Assembly (NCBI RefSeq): GCF_003576645.1
Contig: NC_044916.1
Coordinates: 3,693,435-3,757,434 of the forward strand
Length of the DNA: 64,000 nt
Direction: 5' to 3'
Source: Ipomoea triloba
Lineage: Eukaryota > Streptophyta > Magnoliopsida > Solanales > Convolvulaceae
In this document: positions 28,256 to 39,579 of the stretch, one piece after another
How the letters are laid out: each line of letters opens with the position of its first letter
Position numbering within the stretch: position 1 is the stretch's first letter
Position numbers and translations under genes: made by a program
Notes under the pieces: model-generated
The model's input: only the letters and a program-made list of their open reading frames with translations
Databases searched by the model: none
What the model was told of the DNA's origin: nothing

Positions 28256-28881
28256 TAGGGCTGTTAACGAACCAAACATAAACGAACGGAGGTTGTTCGT
28301 GTTCGTTTGTTAAGGATTTTGAAGTGTTCGTGTTCATTTGTTAAGGTTTTTAAGATCCTGTTCGTGTTCGTTTGTTAAGCGTTCATTAGTGTTTGTTAAC
28401 GTTCGCGAACATGTTCACGAACGTGTTCGTTAACGTTAGTGAACACATTGACGAACATGTTTGTGTACATTCATGAAGAGGTTTGTGAACACTTAATTAC
28501 CAAACACTTGCAGATGTTCATGAACACAATTCGTTCGTGAACAAGACATTATCTACGTTCACGAACAATAACCAAACAAACAACACAACTATATATGTTT
28601 GTGAACATGTTCACGAACATTATTAAACGAACACTTAACGAGCTTGTTCGCGAACATTACTAAACAAACATAAACGACCTTGTTCGCGAACATTACTAAA
28701 CAAACACAAACAAGCTTGTTCACGATCTCTTAGCAAACGAGCTTACCACTGTTCAGACTCTGTTCGTTTATTAAACGAGCTCTAAATTTTGTTTGTTAAT
28801 GTTTGTTTACCTTAATAAACGAACGCTTACCGAACACAAACACGAGTAGTTTGTCGAAAGGTCTGTTCGCTAACACCCCTA
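28256..28881. mobile_element. hAT-type MITE with 8-bp target-site duplication
   Basis: The 626-bp element starts TAGGGCTGTTAACGAAC and ends GTTCGCTAACACCCCTA, 17-bp terminal inverted repeats with two mismatches. It is flanked on both sides by ATGGCTAT (28248-28255 and 28882-28889), the 8-bp duplication typical of hAT transposons. The interior consists of many short direct and inverted copies of GTTCGTG/CACGAAC and TTTGTTTA-type words. It has no coding capacity. Confidence 0.92.
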
Positions 28882-28889
28882 ATGGCTAT

Positions 28890-30733
28890 ATCTTAGCCGA
28901 CTTTGTTCATAGTGGGCCTTTGTGGCCCTACCCCCCTTCTTTTTATAACTCAGATTTTCTATTTTCATTGAACTATATCTTGGACCTCATAAGCCTACAC
29001 TTCATGCTTATGAGAAAATAAATCGAACTATATGCTATATTTGAAACTCAGCATGAAACACTACACATTTTGCGCACAAAAGGTCCATCCAAACCCTAAT
29101 ATCCAATGTTACTGGCAATGATCGAACCCCCATCTTGTCATTAAAAATAAGTTTTAAGTGAGATTTCTTATCCAGTAAACCAATGCTTTACGAGCTCATA
29201 TTTTCTTTTTTACCTATACATCAATATTACAAGTATATCAAGACTTCAGACGCATAAGTTGTTGAACAAACTATATGTTTTTAAAATGTTTCGAAATTGT
29301 TTTGACACTTTAAAGTGCTTTAAGACTAAAATATGTACATGTTTTTGGACTAAATAGTATACTCTATGACTAAAGAACACACTTTATCCAAATGTGTTTT
29401 TGACTAATAGACACACTTCATGACTAAAAAGTGCTTTAATTTTCATGATACAAAAGCATACTTTATGACTAAATTAAAATGTGCATTTTCATGACTAAAA
29501 CCACACTTCATCTCTACCCTTTTCTTTTTCTTCGTTAATATAATAAAGCAATATATAATATTTAGAAAAATGCTTCCACCCCTACAAAATTTACTATATT
29601 TTTGTCATTCCCTTATGTGGCAGTTTTTTTATGTTTAATTTTTATTTTTGGTTTCCTTTTAATTTTTTTAAAACCCAACCTATTAAAAACTATCCCATCA
29701 GTGGTAAAAATGTAGTAGTTTTTGTAAAGACTTCTAGCATGGTTCTAAATTTTTTTTTAGTATAGCAAGATTCTTTTATATCTCTTAGTTTGGTGTCTCC
29801 TTTCTAAAATGGAAAGGACAAATAAAAGTATTATGGTTATACCAAATGGTTAAAAAGATAAGGAAAAGAAGTGTTTTCGTGTTAATGACCCTATACCTAG
29901 GGGCTAGCACAAGTACACAACATGTAGAGAAACTTATGAGCGTATATAATGTAAGGAATATATAAATCAAGACATGATATTAATTTGAAAATTCAAAAGA
30001 GAAAAACTAGTCTTTTTTTTTTATTTGTTTAAGTCAAGTCAAGAAATCTACTATATTGTTGTGATAATTAATACATGTGCATGGTTATGCTTTGATAGTA
30101 AGTTGGTTATTAATGAAGAAAATTAAAGAAAGGGAGATCGAGAAAGAGAGGTTACAGGTAGAAGGGTATATTTTTCAAAGAGTGAGGAACATTTTGGGCA
30201 TAGATAACCTATTCTCTTTTTGTTTTTGACTTTAGGTAAAACTTGTAAGGGTAAAATAGTACAACTACTAATTGGACTTCAAAGTTCAAATCAAATTTAA
30301 CTCCTTCAGTGAAATATATTATGTTATGCCAATATTCATGAGGTAGTAAACCATTTGGACGTACTGAAAAAAAAAAATCACCCCCTTAATATGCATGTCT
30401 ATTGAAAGAGCTAACCTCAATAAATTGATTTTTCTGAAATGCTTCCCCTATTCCCTCCCAACACCCATATACACGAGTTTATTAAACGCAAAACTTTATT
30501 ATTAAAAAAAAAACATAGTCTTTAATCTTAATATGATTGAAATTAAGAATTCACATGAATTATTGTAGCAAGTCCAAAGCCATATGCTAGGATTGCTAGC
30601 TTAGCATGTATGCTTCCTTTGATTAGTTGCGATCTTATAAACCCATATTATTTGAGGAAGGCAGATAATAAGAGAAGTCATGGAGGTAGTTGAACAAATA
30701 ACGGACCCCCACATGCACCAACAAGACCACCCT
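28890..30733. other. Intergenic AT-rich region
   Basis: I see no gene. A loose short repeat of CACACTTCATGACTAAA-type phrases occupies about 29330-29510. Confidence 0.4.
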
Positions 30734-30749
30734 ACCCTAGCTTATATAT

Positions 30750-30944
30750 TGGGTTTATCGAGGCAAACCCCACTCCTCTTCCGAGTATGTGAGTAAACCC
30801 TCGCCGGCAAAGGACCACAAGGAGGTTAACCAGCCTAGGTTGCCCATAGCTGACCGGCTCAAACCCGGCTGGCAGACGGTTTCGAACTCAGGACCTCACG
30901 GCCGCGAGCGTCTTGGTCTTGCCACTCAGGCTGCCCTTACGGGC
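30750..30944 (-). mobile_element. tRNA-derived SINE
   Basis: On the minus strand the 5' end reads GGGCAGCCTGAGTGGCAAGA, like a tRNA A box, then CTGAGTTCGAAACC, like a B box. Flanking copies of ACCCTAGCTTATATAT (30734-30749 and 30945-30960) form a 16-bp target-site duplication. The 3' end lacks a long A tail. This family differs from the GCCAAAGACC SINEs. Confidence 0.85.
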
Positions 30945-31083
30945 ACCCTAGCTTATATATGTATACCACTAAGTCACTAACTCTTGAAAACGTTGTAAGA
31001 TGGGCATACATTAATTATTGACAAAACCAGTTATATAAATATTTGACTTTCATTATCTTCCCCTCACAAATAATGTCATCATC

Positions 31084-31247
31084 GCCAAAGATCTTGTAGT
31101 CTAGTGGCACCCGGTTTACACTCTCACATAGAAGGAAGTGAATTGAACCTCAGAGGCGACTGTTGACTCTTTGTGCTTCAGTAGGTTGAGAAAATAGTTA
31201 TGAACAAATGTTACATTGTAACAGAGTCAGTAGTACTTAAAAAAAAA
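31084..31247 (+). mobile_element. tRNA-derived SINE copy
   Basis: The head GCCAAAGATCTTGTAGTCTA and GTGGCACCCGG carries the A box region. The body has GTGCTTCAGTAGGTTGAGAA and ACAGAGTCAGTAGTACTTA, and it ends in a short A tail. It is flanked by ATGTCATCATC on the left and ATGCTATCATC on the right, an imperfect duplication. Same family as 35840-36013. Confidence 0.85.
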
Positions 31248-31508
31248 TGCTATCATCTTGCATTGGGACTCCAGGCCCCTATCTAAGTCTATCATGATAG
31301 CTTTGAAATGGATGGGTATTTATTGCATACCCACTTGGTGTTAATTAATCCAATAATGTAACTTAACTTTTCAAGTACAATGATAATCAGTAAATTAATC
31401 CAAAGTATAGGGATCATACATTAATAATCTATATGGAACAAGGTATAAACATTATATAAATTAAAGAATACAAGAATTTAATATGTGTATATGTATATTA
31501 TAAATTTG

Positions 31509-31723
31509 GGAACGAGACGGGATATCCATCCCGGATCGAGGATCCATATTGTGGACGGGGAAAATTGTCGTCCATATAGAAACTCTCCAGCACAATCAAT
31601 ATCGCAATACCGCCCGGCCCCCACTAAGGCTCGAACTCATAACCTTCCATTTGGAAAAGTCACTTCCTGCCACAATACCAAAAGATCACTGGCAAATTAT
31701 TTAAGAGTTTGTAGTGATTATTT
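31509..31723 (-). mobile_element. SINE, second tRNA-like family
   Basis: Minus-strand text contains GGTTATGAGTTCGAGCC, matching a tRNA B box, preceded by GGCAGGAAGTGACTTTTCC. A 12-bp direct repeat ATTATAAATTTG flanks the segment (31497-31508 and 31724-31735). Confidence 0.65.
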
Positions 31724-32106
31724 ATTATAAATTTGTAATTAAGAATGTTTTAAACATGTTGTAATTTAATTATCATTTCAACCAAGAAAACAAAAAATAA
31801 AAGAGACCTGGAAGTGGGTTCCAAAAAAGTTGTCTAAGCCCCTAAGACGAAGGCACAAATAATTTGTGCACAAATTAGGTAACCAAGATTATGACATCTT
31901 AATTGGTACCAACCCTTCTTTAATTTACACACAATTAATTTCTATTAACATTATTTCATGCTCTCACCACCACTCTTGAGTGTTTGACTATTAAAAACTC
32001 TTTAACACCCATCATTAGTCCTCCCTTCTTAGTGTCATTATTTGAACATCTTTAATATATAATACATTGATTAACTGAGTTTTGAGAGTTAATGATCTTT
32101 AAGGTC

Positions 32107-33401
32107 ATGAAGAAGTGGGTTCCTGTTTTGCTTTTAAGGCTTTTGGCCTTGGGAGGCACTGTGGCTGCAACCATTGTTATGGTCACCACCAATGACTCTT
32201 CTGAACTCTTTGGTCTCACCTTTGAAGCCAAGTTCACCAATTCACCAACTTTAATGTAATTTTCAGTCATTTTTTTCATGTCTTATGTTGTAATAACATT
32301 CTGCTAATGATGTTGTGATGTTCTTGGTGTGCAGATACTTTGTTGTTGTCAATGCCATTGCCAGTGGGTACAGCCTCATAGTTCTGTTCTTCTCTTCAAA
32401 GAAGTGGGCTAGACGCATTTTGCTTGTTTCAGATACGGTATGAGTTGAAAGCTGGATATGTTTTGTCTCAAGTAGAATTTAAACAAGTTAATTCCATCTG
32501 AGTTACATTGTGCAATTTCAAATTTAGTTCCAAACTATCGTTTTTGTCATTTAATATTCCATACTATTAATTTTTGGGTAGTTTTCAAAAAAAAAAAAAA
32601 TTGGATACTTTTAATCATTCTCATAACTTTTAATTTCCTATTTTTAGTAAGGGCATTTCTGTCTCTTCATATTTTTTATTTTTATTTTTTGTTATTTTTC
32701 CGGTTTATTTGGTTTAAGATTTTACTAAAAACCGATTGAAAAATTTGGTTACTAAAAACCAGGGGTTACCTAAAGTTCTAAACCAATTAAACTTGTTGAA
32801 ATCAGAAAAATATGAAAAGACAAAAATGTCCTTATTAAAAATATGAAAAGTCATGATAATGACTAAAAGTGTTCAAAAATTAATAGTCAAAAACAATAAT
32901 TTGGGACTAATTAATTTTGAAATTACCACCAACGACAATGGACCTCTGGTAGAATTAACTTTATTTAAACTCATAGTGGACTATATATTTATGTTTTATA
33001 TATTATATACTTAACATGTCTCTTCACGTGTACCGGATGAAGAGCATGTTCTGTCCATCCAACAAAAGTTTAAGTTAATAATAAGACTACACGTTCATAT
33101 TTTATATATTATATGCTCAACCGTAGACAATATAATCTGGTCCATTTTCCTTTCACTTTTTGGGTAGATTATGACATTGTTGCTGGATTCAAGCATATCA
33201 GCATGTCTAGCTCTGGCACAAGTGGGGAAGCAAGGGAACAATCATGCTGGTTGGCTGCCAATCTGTGGCCAAGTTTCAGAGTTCTGTGATCATGTTGAAG
33301 GAGCTCTCATTGCTGGATTTGCAGCTTCTCTGCTCTATTTTCTACTTCTTCTTTACTCTTTCTACAATGTCCTCATCAATCTTGACACCCTTAAAATCTA
33401 A
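32107..33401 (+). CDS. CASP-like membrane protein (DUF588/MARVEL family)
   Basis: Three exons, 32107-32255, 32335-32437 and 33168-33401, with GT-AG introns and matching phases, give 161 residues. There are four membrane segments, roughly [58 protein letters not shown] and [20 protein letters not shown]. Short signatures of the family include [20 protein letters not shown] before the second segment and [20 protein letters not shown] before the fourth. CASP-like proteins are plasma-membrane scaffolds related to the Casparian strip proteins that organise local cell-wall deposition. The wording suggests the CASPL1 group. The function of this member is not shown by sequence. Exon 1 starts at the first ATG. 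Confidence 0.9.
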
Positions 33402-34140
33402 CTAGTTTCGTCTCATGTTTGGGTTTTTAGTATTATTTTTCTTTTTAACCTTTGCTACATTTCTAGTAATCAGCATGTGCAGTTGTTTGAGGTTATTCAA
33501 TGTATTGAGATATCGATATCAATGTCTTTTTTGTATCGTGCGCAACTATGTATCTTATTTGAGTTGTATCAGGTATTGTTAACAGACAATTTGGAGATAG
33601 AGCTCCACTGATTCGGTCTGAAGTTGGTATTGGACTCATTGTGCACATGAGGGTACAATTTGGTGTGAGGCTCGAAGTTAGACAGATTTAATTTATATCC
33701 TCATGGGCTTAAGGGCGATTTTATGATATCCAAAATATAGTTTTAAGGGTTTTCTTAGTGTGATTTATAAGTTATTACGGAATATTTATGAGTATAATTT
33801 ACTTAGTACACAACCTCATATGGTGATTAAGTGTCTCCCTTGGCACACCAAAAAAAAAAAACAATAATAAAAAAAATAAACAACAACAACAAATGAAAAC
33901 AAAAAAGATTGTTGAATAAGCATAGAGGATAATACCATATTTGATCCGTTATGAATCAATTCCCGCCATACAACTAGATATTGGATATCCAAATAAATAA
34001 AATCACTGAAAATATCAGAAACCCATGATGATAGATGACCAATTGACCATATTATAACCTCCCTATCCCACAATCTCCACCAGTGGTAATGGAAGAAAAC
34101 CCAAACCTGGAAAAAACATTCTTAAACATTTCAAGAACCA
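33402..34140. other. Intergenic DNA between the CASP-like and phosphatase genes
   Basis: AT-rich, with an A-rich purine run at about 33850-33905. It should contain the 3'UTR of one gene and the promoter of the next, but I see no clear TATA box. Confidence 0.4.
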
Positions 34141-34171
34141 GTTTTGATTGAGCTTTTTGAGGTTTCCCAGG

Positions 34172-36367
34172 ATGTCTACTTGCAGAGCTCTTGTTACCTG
34201 TCCTTATTTTCCTCGAACTTCCACTCCAAACTCCAAGAAATCCTCTAAGGTTCATGCTGGTAACTCTGGCTTCACCTGTAGGGTTCTGTGCTCCACTTCA
34301 ACTCCAGAGCTGCCCACCACAACAACAGGTAAAATCTTGAAATTTTAAGGTTTTTTGAGAGATGAAAATTCAAGAATTCAAGAATTCAAGAATCAGAAGT
34401 CTGGGTTGGTTTGTTTTGATTGTTATCTGTTGCAAGATTATGCTTTTAGAATGATACCAGAACAGGTAATCTTGAAATTAGGGTTTTTGAGAGATGAAAT
34501 TCAAGAATCAGAAACTTAGGTTGATTTGGTGTGTTTGACTGTGTTATCTTTGATTGTTAACTGTTGCAAAAGCTTAGGCTTTTAGAATAATAGTGGTGAT
34601 AGATAGCAGTATATGTCTGCTGATTGTAGCCTTTGATTGTACTAGAGTGCACGTTCAGGTAGCGGTTATGGGCTTTTCCCGTAAAGCAAATATACTAATA
34701 TCTGTTGTGCATCACTGCATCTCTAATCTGTATGCCTGGACCTTCAGGGTTTTGGTTCATGATTTGGGACATCCTAAGTAGCAGCTAAGAAATGGTTCTC
34801 TTGGAAGTACTAAAATCTTTCGTTGTCGGATTGATTTCGAATGTTTTCTGGTGCAGTGATGTGTGGTTTTATTCCCCTTTTCTGATGTTTCAATGGTCTC
34901 TTAAGTCCTAAGATCACAAATTCTCTGTTCTTTCTGAAACTCAATCCCGATTTTCTCATTCTCTGGAACAGAAAAAGTTGGAAATGATATTCCCTTGACC
35001 GGGAGCGCATATGATTTCTATAGAGCAACGAAGTCGCTGACTCAGAAGGCGTTATCTTCGCCAAAAAAGGTCACACTTGTGCGACACGGATTCAGTACTT
35101 GGAACGAAGAAGGTAGAGTGCAGGTTTGTTAACTAATTTGATCACTCGTCTCAAATCCCTCGACTAGCAGAGTTTCTTCTTTCAGTTCCATTGCTAACTG
35201 AACTTATCGCGTGTGTAGGGAAGCTCGAATCTATCTGTCCTGACAGAACAAGGAGTTATGCAAGCCCATCGGTGTAGAAAGGCAATCGAGGAGATACACT
35301 TCGACCAATGCTTTGCAAGTCCAATCTCGCGTGCAAAGGTTTTATTAGAACATTTTTCTGCTGTCCCGACAAGAACAATTTGTGGCTTATCAGTCCTTAT
35401 TATTAACGGTTGCTTCGTTTGATGCAGTCCACAGCCGAGATTATATGGCAGGGGAGGGAGCAGCCTCTCGTTTTTCTTGATTCGTTGAAGGAGGCTCATC
35501 TCTACTTCCTCGAAGGCATGAAAAATGGTCTGTGGTCTGTCTTACTCTCTTATCTATCCCGAAAACTTAATAACTTGTACCCCCCATTGTGCCCTGCACA
35601 TCTCTAAATCATGTTTAGCGTTTGGAGGCAGAGGATGCCAAGCAGATATACCCGAAGGAGTACACAACGTGGCGTGAGGATCCCGCTAATTTCTGCGTGG
35701 ATGGCGTCTACCCTCTCGAGAAACTATGGCAAAGGGCACGCGAGGCTTGGAAGGAAATACTACTCTCTCCTGTAAGCTCACTATCTATGCTCAATTGCTC
35801 ATTTAACATATCTGTCAAGTACTAATTCCCATTTCTCGGGCCAAGACGTTATGGTCTAGTGGCACCCGGTTGCACTCCCATATGAGAGGGGTGGGTTCAA
35901 GACTCAGTGGAGGCGATATTGAATCTTTCTTTGTGCTTCAATAGGTTGAGAAAGTAGTTATGAACAGATACTGCATTGTAACAGAGTCAGTAGTATTAAA
36001 AAAAAAAAAAGAATTCTCATTTCTCGGCCTCTTACTCGTGTTGTTGTTGCACTCGTTAGGGCGACCACTTCCTCGTCGTGACTCACAAATCGATTCTGAG
36101 GGCACTGATCTGCACAGCTCTTGGATTAGGGCCTGAAAGGTTTGCTGATTTGCTTCATCTGTCAAGACTGATATGTACATATATGCGTGTGTGTATGTTC
36201 TCGAGGATTGATCTCGAGTTTCTTGTGTTTTCGTGTCCAGGTTTCGCTCGGTCGATGTGAACAATGGAGGGTTGTCTGTGTTTAGCATCAACAAACAAGG
36301 AGAAGCCATGCTCAAATCCTTGAACATGACTGCCCACATGTACACAGACCACATTTATCACTACTGA
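34172..36367 (+). CDS. Probable 2-carboxy-D-arabinitol-1-phosphatase (phosphoglycerate mutase family)
   Basis: Seven exons: 34172-34328, 34972-35123, 35219-35338, 35428-35527, 35632-35771, 36060-36139, 36241-36367, giving 291 residues. The first exon is Ser/Thr-rich with few acidic residues, fitting a chloroplast transit peptide. The histidine-phosphatase core follows: VTLVRHGFSTWNEEGRVQGSS (catalytic RHG at about 91-93), FASPISRA, then EGMKNEDAKQIYPKEYTTW, and the second catalytic His in FLVVTHKSILRAL. In plants, relatives closest in layout (for example At5g22620) are annotated as removing the phosphate of the Rubisco inhibitor carboxyarabinitol 1-phosphate or a related sugar phosphate. Exon 5 must begin at 35632, because the earlier AG at 35618 breaks the frame. 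Intron 5 (35772-36059) contains a SINE. Substrate assignment is inferred from the family. Confidence 0.87.
35840..36013 (+). mobile_element. tRNA-derived SINE in intron 5 of the phosphatase gene
   Basis: The best-preserved copy of its family in the window. It has GTTATGGTCTAGTGGCACCC (A box region), GGGTTCAAGACTCAG (B box), GTGCTTCAATAGGTTGAGAA and GTAACAGAGTCAGTAGTA, then an A tail. It is flanked by TTCCCATTTCTCGG (35826-35839) and TTCTCATTTCTCGG (36014-36027), a 14-bp duplication with one mismatch. It is in the same orientation as the gene. Confidence 0.95.
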
Positions 36368-36399
36368 GATGATGAAATAAGACCACCATTGATGCTAAT

Positions 36400-37770
36400 A
36401 TGATGTGCATAGTCTGAACAAATGCAGAACTTTGACATGTATTATTAGGTTATCCAAAGGACTTAGAGTTCTGCTACATGGAATTCCGAAGCCGGGATGG
36501 AACGGTCAAGAGCGTATTACTAATGACCATTCACTCTTATCTTGTCACGTCAAACAGGATTTGTTTCCTGATAATACAAATAGTTATTTTCTGATGAACT
36601 AATAATGTTTCTGGTAAGTACAACTTTAATGCAAGATCACTACTAGTAGGCGGCATTAATTTTGGGACCCCCACCAAAAAAAAGATCACTACTCAATTGT
36701 GATGTGTGGTTTTACAAAGTTTGGTTTGTAATCTATATCAATATCTATATCTATATAATAAGAGAGGTCTTGCATTAAATGTTTTTTTTTCTCCTAAAAT
36801 TTGTATAATATTTTTATTTTCTTAATAAATGAGATTAAATTATATATATTGAATAAATAAATATATAGGAGTACAATTGCATATACAATTATTAATGTAT
36901 AAAACTTTCCACCTATTTATATTTATATAATAACAAAAGTGATGGAATAAATGTTTTTCAAAGTGGATTTTTTATCACCAAGTTTTGTGCATACAATTGA
37001 GTGATGAAAAGTAATGACGGTATAATTAAAGGATGAAAATGTTATTTTTGTATAATTCAAAGATAAGAAGTGTCAACTTTTTTTGAATCATATGAAAAAT
37101 ATAAATAAAGACGTTTTTTTTTCCTACAATTTATAAAATATGATTTTACATCATTTTATAACAAATTATTATTCTTTTTAATTAACATCTTTTCATTATT
37201 TACAATTTGTTATTTAAATTCATTATAATATAAGCTCTTTCGTGCATCACACTGGTAAGCTCTTTTGTGCATCACATTGGTAAAGCATTAGTTGGTTTAA
37301 TAGTTGTCTATATAATTAGTAGGTGCGTGTATTCGATTAATCGAACTATTTTAACTATAATTTTTAAAATTTTAACCGTTAATCGAACATAACTTTTTAT
37401 TACGGAATGAACTAAATCAATTTTTTTTTATTAATCACTCAATTTATTGATTAACTGAAATTTTTTAATTAAAATTTTAAATTCTTAAAATTATAAATAA
37501 AAATCAAAGAATGTATAGAAGAGTGGCGCGTGATGTGCAATTCTTTTTTGAGCGTGATCTCCCATCATGAAAAACAAATATACAGACGACAAGTCGACAA
37601 CCTATATTCGGCCCCTCACGAGGATAAACGAGCCAAATTTGTAAGCTTAAATGCTTAATAATGATGCCTTAAAAAGCCTAAACTAACTCTGCTCAAAGTG
37701 TGAAACTGTTGCTTTCCACCAACTTTGCACTTCTTCATACGCATATTATTGTATTGTATTTTTGAGTTAA
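36400..37770. other. Intergenic AT-rich region
   Basis: I see no gene. A short duplicated phrase AAGCTCTTTYGTGCATCACA occurs at about 37231 and 37257. Confidence 0.4.
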
Positions 37771-37784
37771 GAAGTAACCTAGTT

Positions 37785-37805
37785 TTCTCAAAAAAAAAAA
37801 AAAAA
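37785..37805 (+). mobile_element. Tail-only retroposon insertion
   Basis: TTCTC plus about sixteen A residues is flanked by perfect 13-bp direct repeats AAGTAACCTAGTT (37772-37784 and 37806-37818). This is what an extremely 5'-truncated LINE-driven insertion leaves: target-site duplication and A tail with almost no body. Confidence 0.7.
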
Positions 37806-37819
37806 AAGTAACCTAGTTA

Positions 37820-38463
37820 AATTAGTCACGTTAGATTAGTAATTATAAGATTTTAAATTTGATTTTTTGTGAGAGTTGTTTCTTAGGGAGTATTATTTTT
37901 AAGTTTGAGTTAGTCAGCTATGATCGAGGCATCAGGCAACCTATGTTGGTTTATTTCATTGTGATCATTTAATGACTAGGGTTACAAGGTAAGCGTACAT
38001 TTGGTGACTACGGACTTTTTTTGTAAATCAAATAATATTGTTTGATGGCGTCAAAAGGGATGATCGAGGGAATGAAACATGACTTTTGAACATGAAGATC
38101 ATGAGTTTGATTCTTGTCAAACTCTCTTAGTTGAGCGCATCGGATAGGGTATTCCTAGTGCAGTAACATATCAAATAAAACGGTGACACACCATTACGAC
38201 AATGAGTGATTAACAGGGAATGACTTATATAGGGTTGTCTAGCATGCAATTTTATCATCAAATCAAGAAGTAAAATCAAGATGAGAAAAATAACATTATT
38301 CTTTGAGTATTGCGTTCATTTATGTATAATTTAAACTTCTTTTCATCAAAATATGATGCCTTATATAAAAATTAAATGTAATTTTAAAAAGTTTTTATGA
38401 GTGAAATTTAAATTATACATAAATGAATAAAGGTTCAACTATTTGGTTGGTAAAAATCTTGTA
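37820..38463. other. Intergenic DNA, possible SINE-like remnant
   Basis: Contains GATCATGAGTTTGATTCTTG (about 38098-38117), a weak B-box-like phrase, but no ends can be drawn. I see nothing else. Confidence 0.3.
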
Positions 38464-38472
38464 TGTAAATAT

Positions 38473-39570
38473 GAGAAAATTGTTATTTTAGTCTCCTGAC
38501 TATTGTGGTTCTCTTAATTTCAGTCCACGACTTTCAAAAGTGTTAATTGCATACCCTGACTATTCAATTTCTGTCAATTTTGGACACTCCGGCCAAATTG
38601 CCGGCCAAATCTCATCGGAATTTCCTAAACCTTAAAATAATGAGGGCATTTTGGTCATTTCACCCCCTATATCTTCTTCTCCGGCGAGCTACCCCATTTT
38701 TTCCGACGACCGCTTCGTCTTTGACTCCCCTTCGAATCGATGGCAATTTCCTAAACAACTGAACAACTTCGTCTACTCTTCTTTCCTTGCACAACCCAAT
38801 CAACACGACATTGTAACAAACCAAATTAGGTTTCCCACCCTTGGCCGCTATGACCTCCAAGAGCACCATAGCCTCATCGTGTTGGCAAAGGGCATAAACC
38901 AGATTTGTAGCTTGGGTTAAATCAGGCTTATAGCCTTTCTCTACCATATACTCTAAATACAGAATTGCATCATGTAGCTTAAGTTCTCTGGCTGTTCTAT
39001 CATTATTGGCAACATTCCAGTTAGGCAGAACAAAAATACCATCTTTCACGGCTAATTCGCTTTGTTTCCAACAAGAATTACTAGTACGGGTATGGGTAAT
39101 GACTAATACTCTACAAAACCTCTTCTTATGCAGGAATGAGTCATAAAGCTTGGGCCTTTCGGGCAAAAATTCGCAGGGTTTTCTTGCGAGATCCGAAGAT
39201 GGGTTTGTTAATGGAGGCGATGGATTTATAAGCATAGTCATGAATTGAACAGTTTCGTGAATAAAAAACAATTCCTTTATCTCCAGAATTTTGACACGAC
39301 AAGAAACTTCATATGAAGTTGTGGACGAAGCGGTGGTCGGAAAAAATGGGGTAGCTCGCCGGAGAAGAAGATATAGGGTGTGAAATGACCAAAATGCCCT
39401 CATTATTTTAAGGTTTAGGAAATTCCGGTGAGATTTGGCCGGCAATTTGGCCGGAGTGTCCAAAATTGACAGAAATTGAATAGTCAGGGTATGCAATTAA
39501 CACTTTTGAAAGTCGTGGATTGAAATTAAGAGGACTCCAATAGTCAGTAGACTAAAATGACAATTTTCTC
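38473..39570. mobile_element. Pack-MULE carrying a PPR gene fragment
   Basis: A 1,098-bp element with terminal inverted repeats of about 247 bp (38473-38719 and 39324-39570), starting GAGAAAATTGTTATTTTAG and ending CTAAAATGACAATTTTCTC. It is flanked by a perfect 9-bp duplication TGTAAATAT (38464-38472 and 39571-39579), the hallmark of Mutator-like elements. The interior holds part of a PPR gene and no transposase, so the element is non-autonomous. Arms are over 90 percent alike by eye, so the insertion looks recent. Confidence 0.95.
38660..39496 (-). CDS. Chimeric ORF with captured PPR repeats inside the Pack-MULE
   Basis: An uninterrupted 278-codon frame begins in one inverted arm, crosses the interior and ends in the other arm. 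Its middle encodes P-type pentatricopeptide repeat sequence: ELKLHDAILYLEYMVEKGYKP, then DLTQATNLVYALCQ, MVLLEVIAAKGGKPNLVCYN and GLCKERRVDEVVQLFRKL, about two repeats. PPR proteins bind organellar RNA using many such repeats, so this fragment alone would be too short to act normally. The N-terminal part (MHTLTIQFLSIL, THE arm sequence) is encoded again by the opposite arm on the plus strand (38547-38762). Whether it is expressed is unknown. It may be only a captured gene piece. Confidence 0.6.
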   Translation of the reverse strand: MHTLTIQFLSILDTPAKLPAKSHRNFLNLKIMRAFWSFHTLYLLLRRATPFFPTTASSTTSYEVSCRVKILEIKELFFIHETVQFMTMLINPSPPLTNPSSDLARKPCEFLPERPKLYDSFLHKKRFCRVLVITHTRTSNSCWKQSELAVKDGIFVLPNWNVANNDRTARELKLHDAILYLEYMVEKGYKPDLTQATNLVYALCQHDEAMVLLEVIAAKGGKPNLVCYNVVLIGLCKERRVDEVVQLFRKLPSIRRGVKDEAVVGKNGVARRRRRYRG

Positions 39571-39579
39571 TGTAAATAT

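Noticed and set aside
38660..39496. Functional PPR gene
   Set aside because: Only about two repeats are present and they are enclosed in a MULE with inverted arms, so I treat it as a captured fragment.
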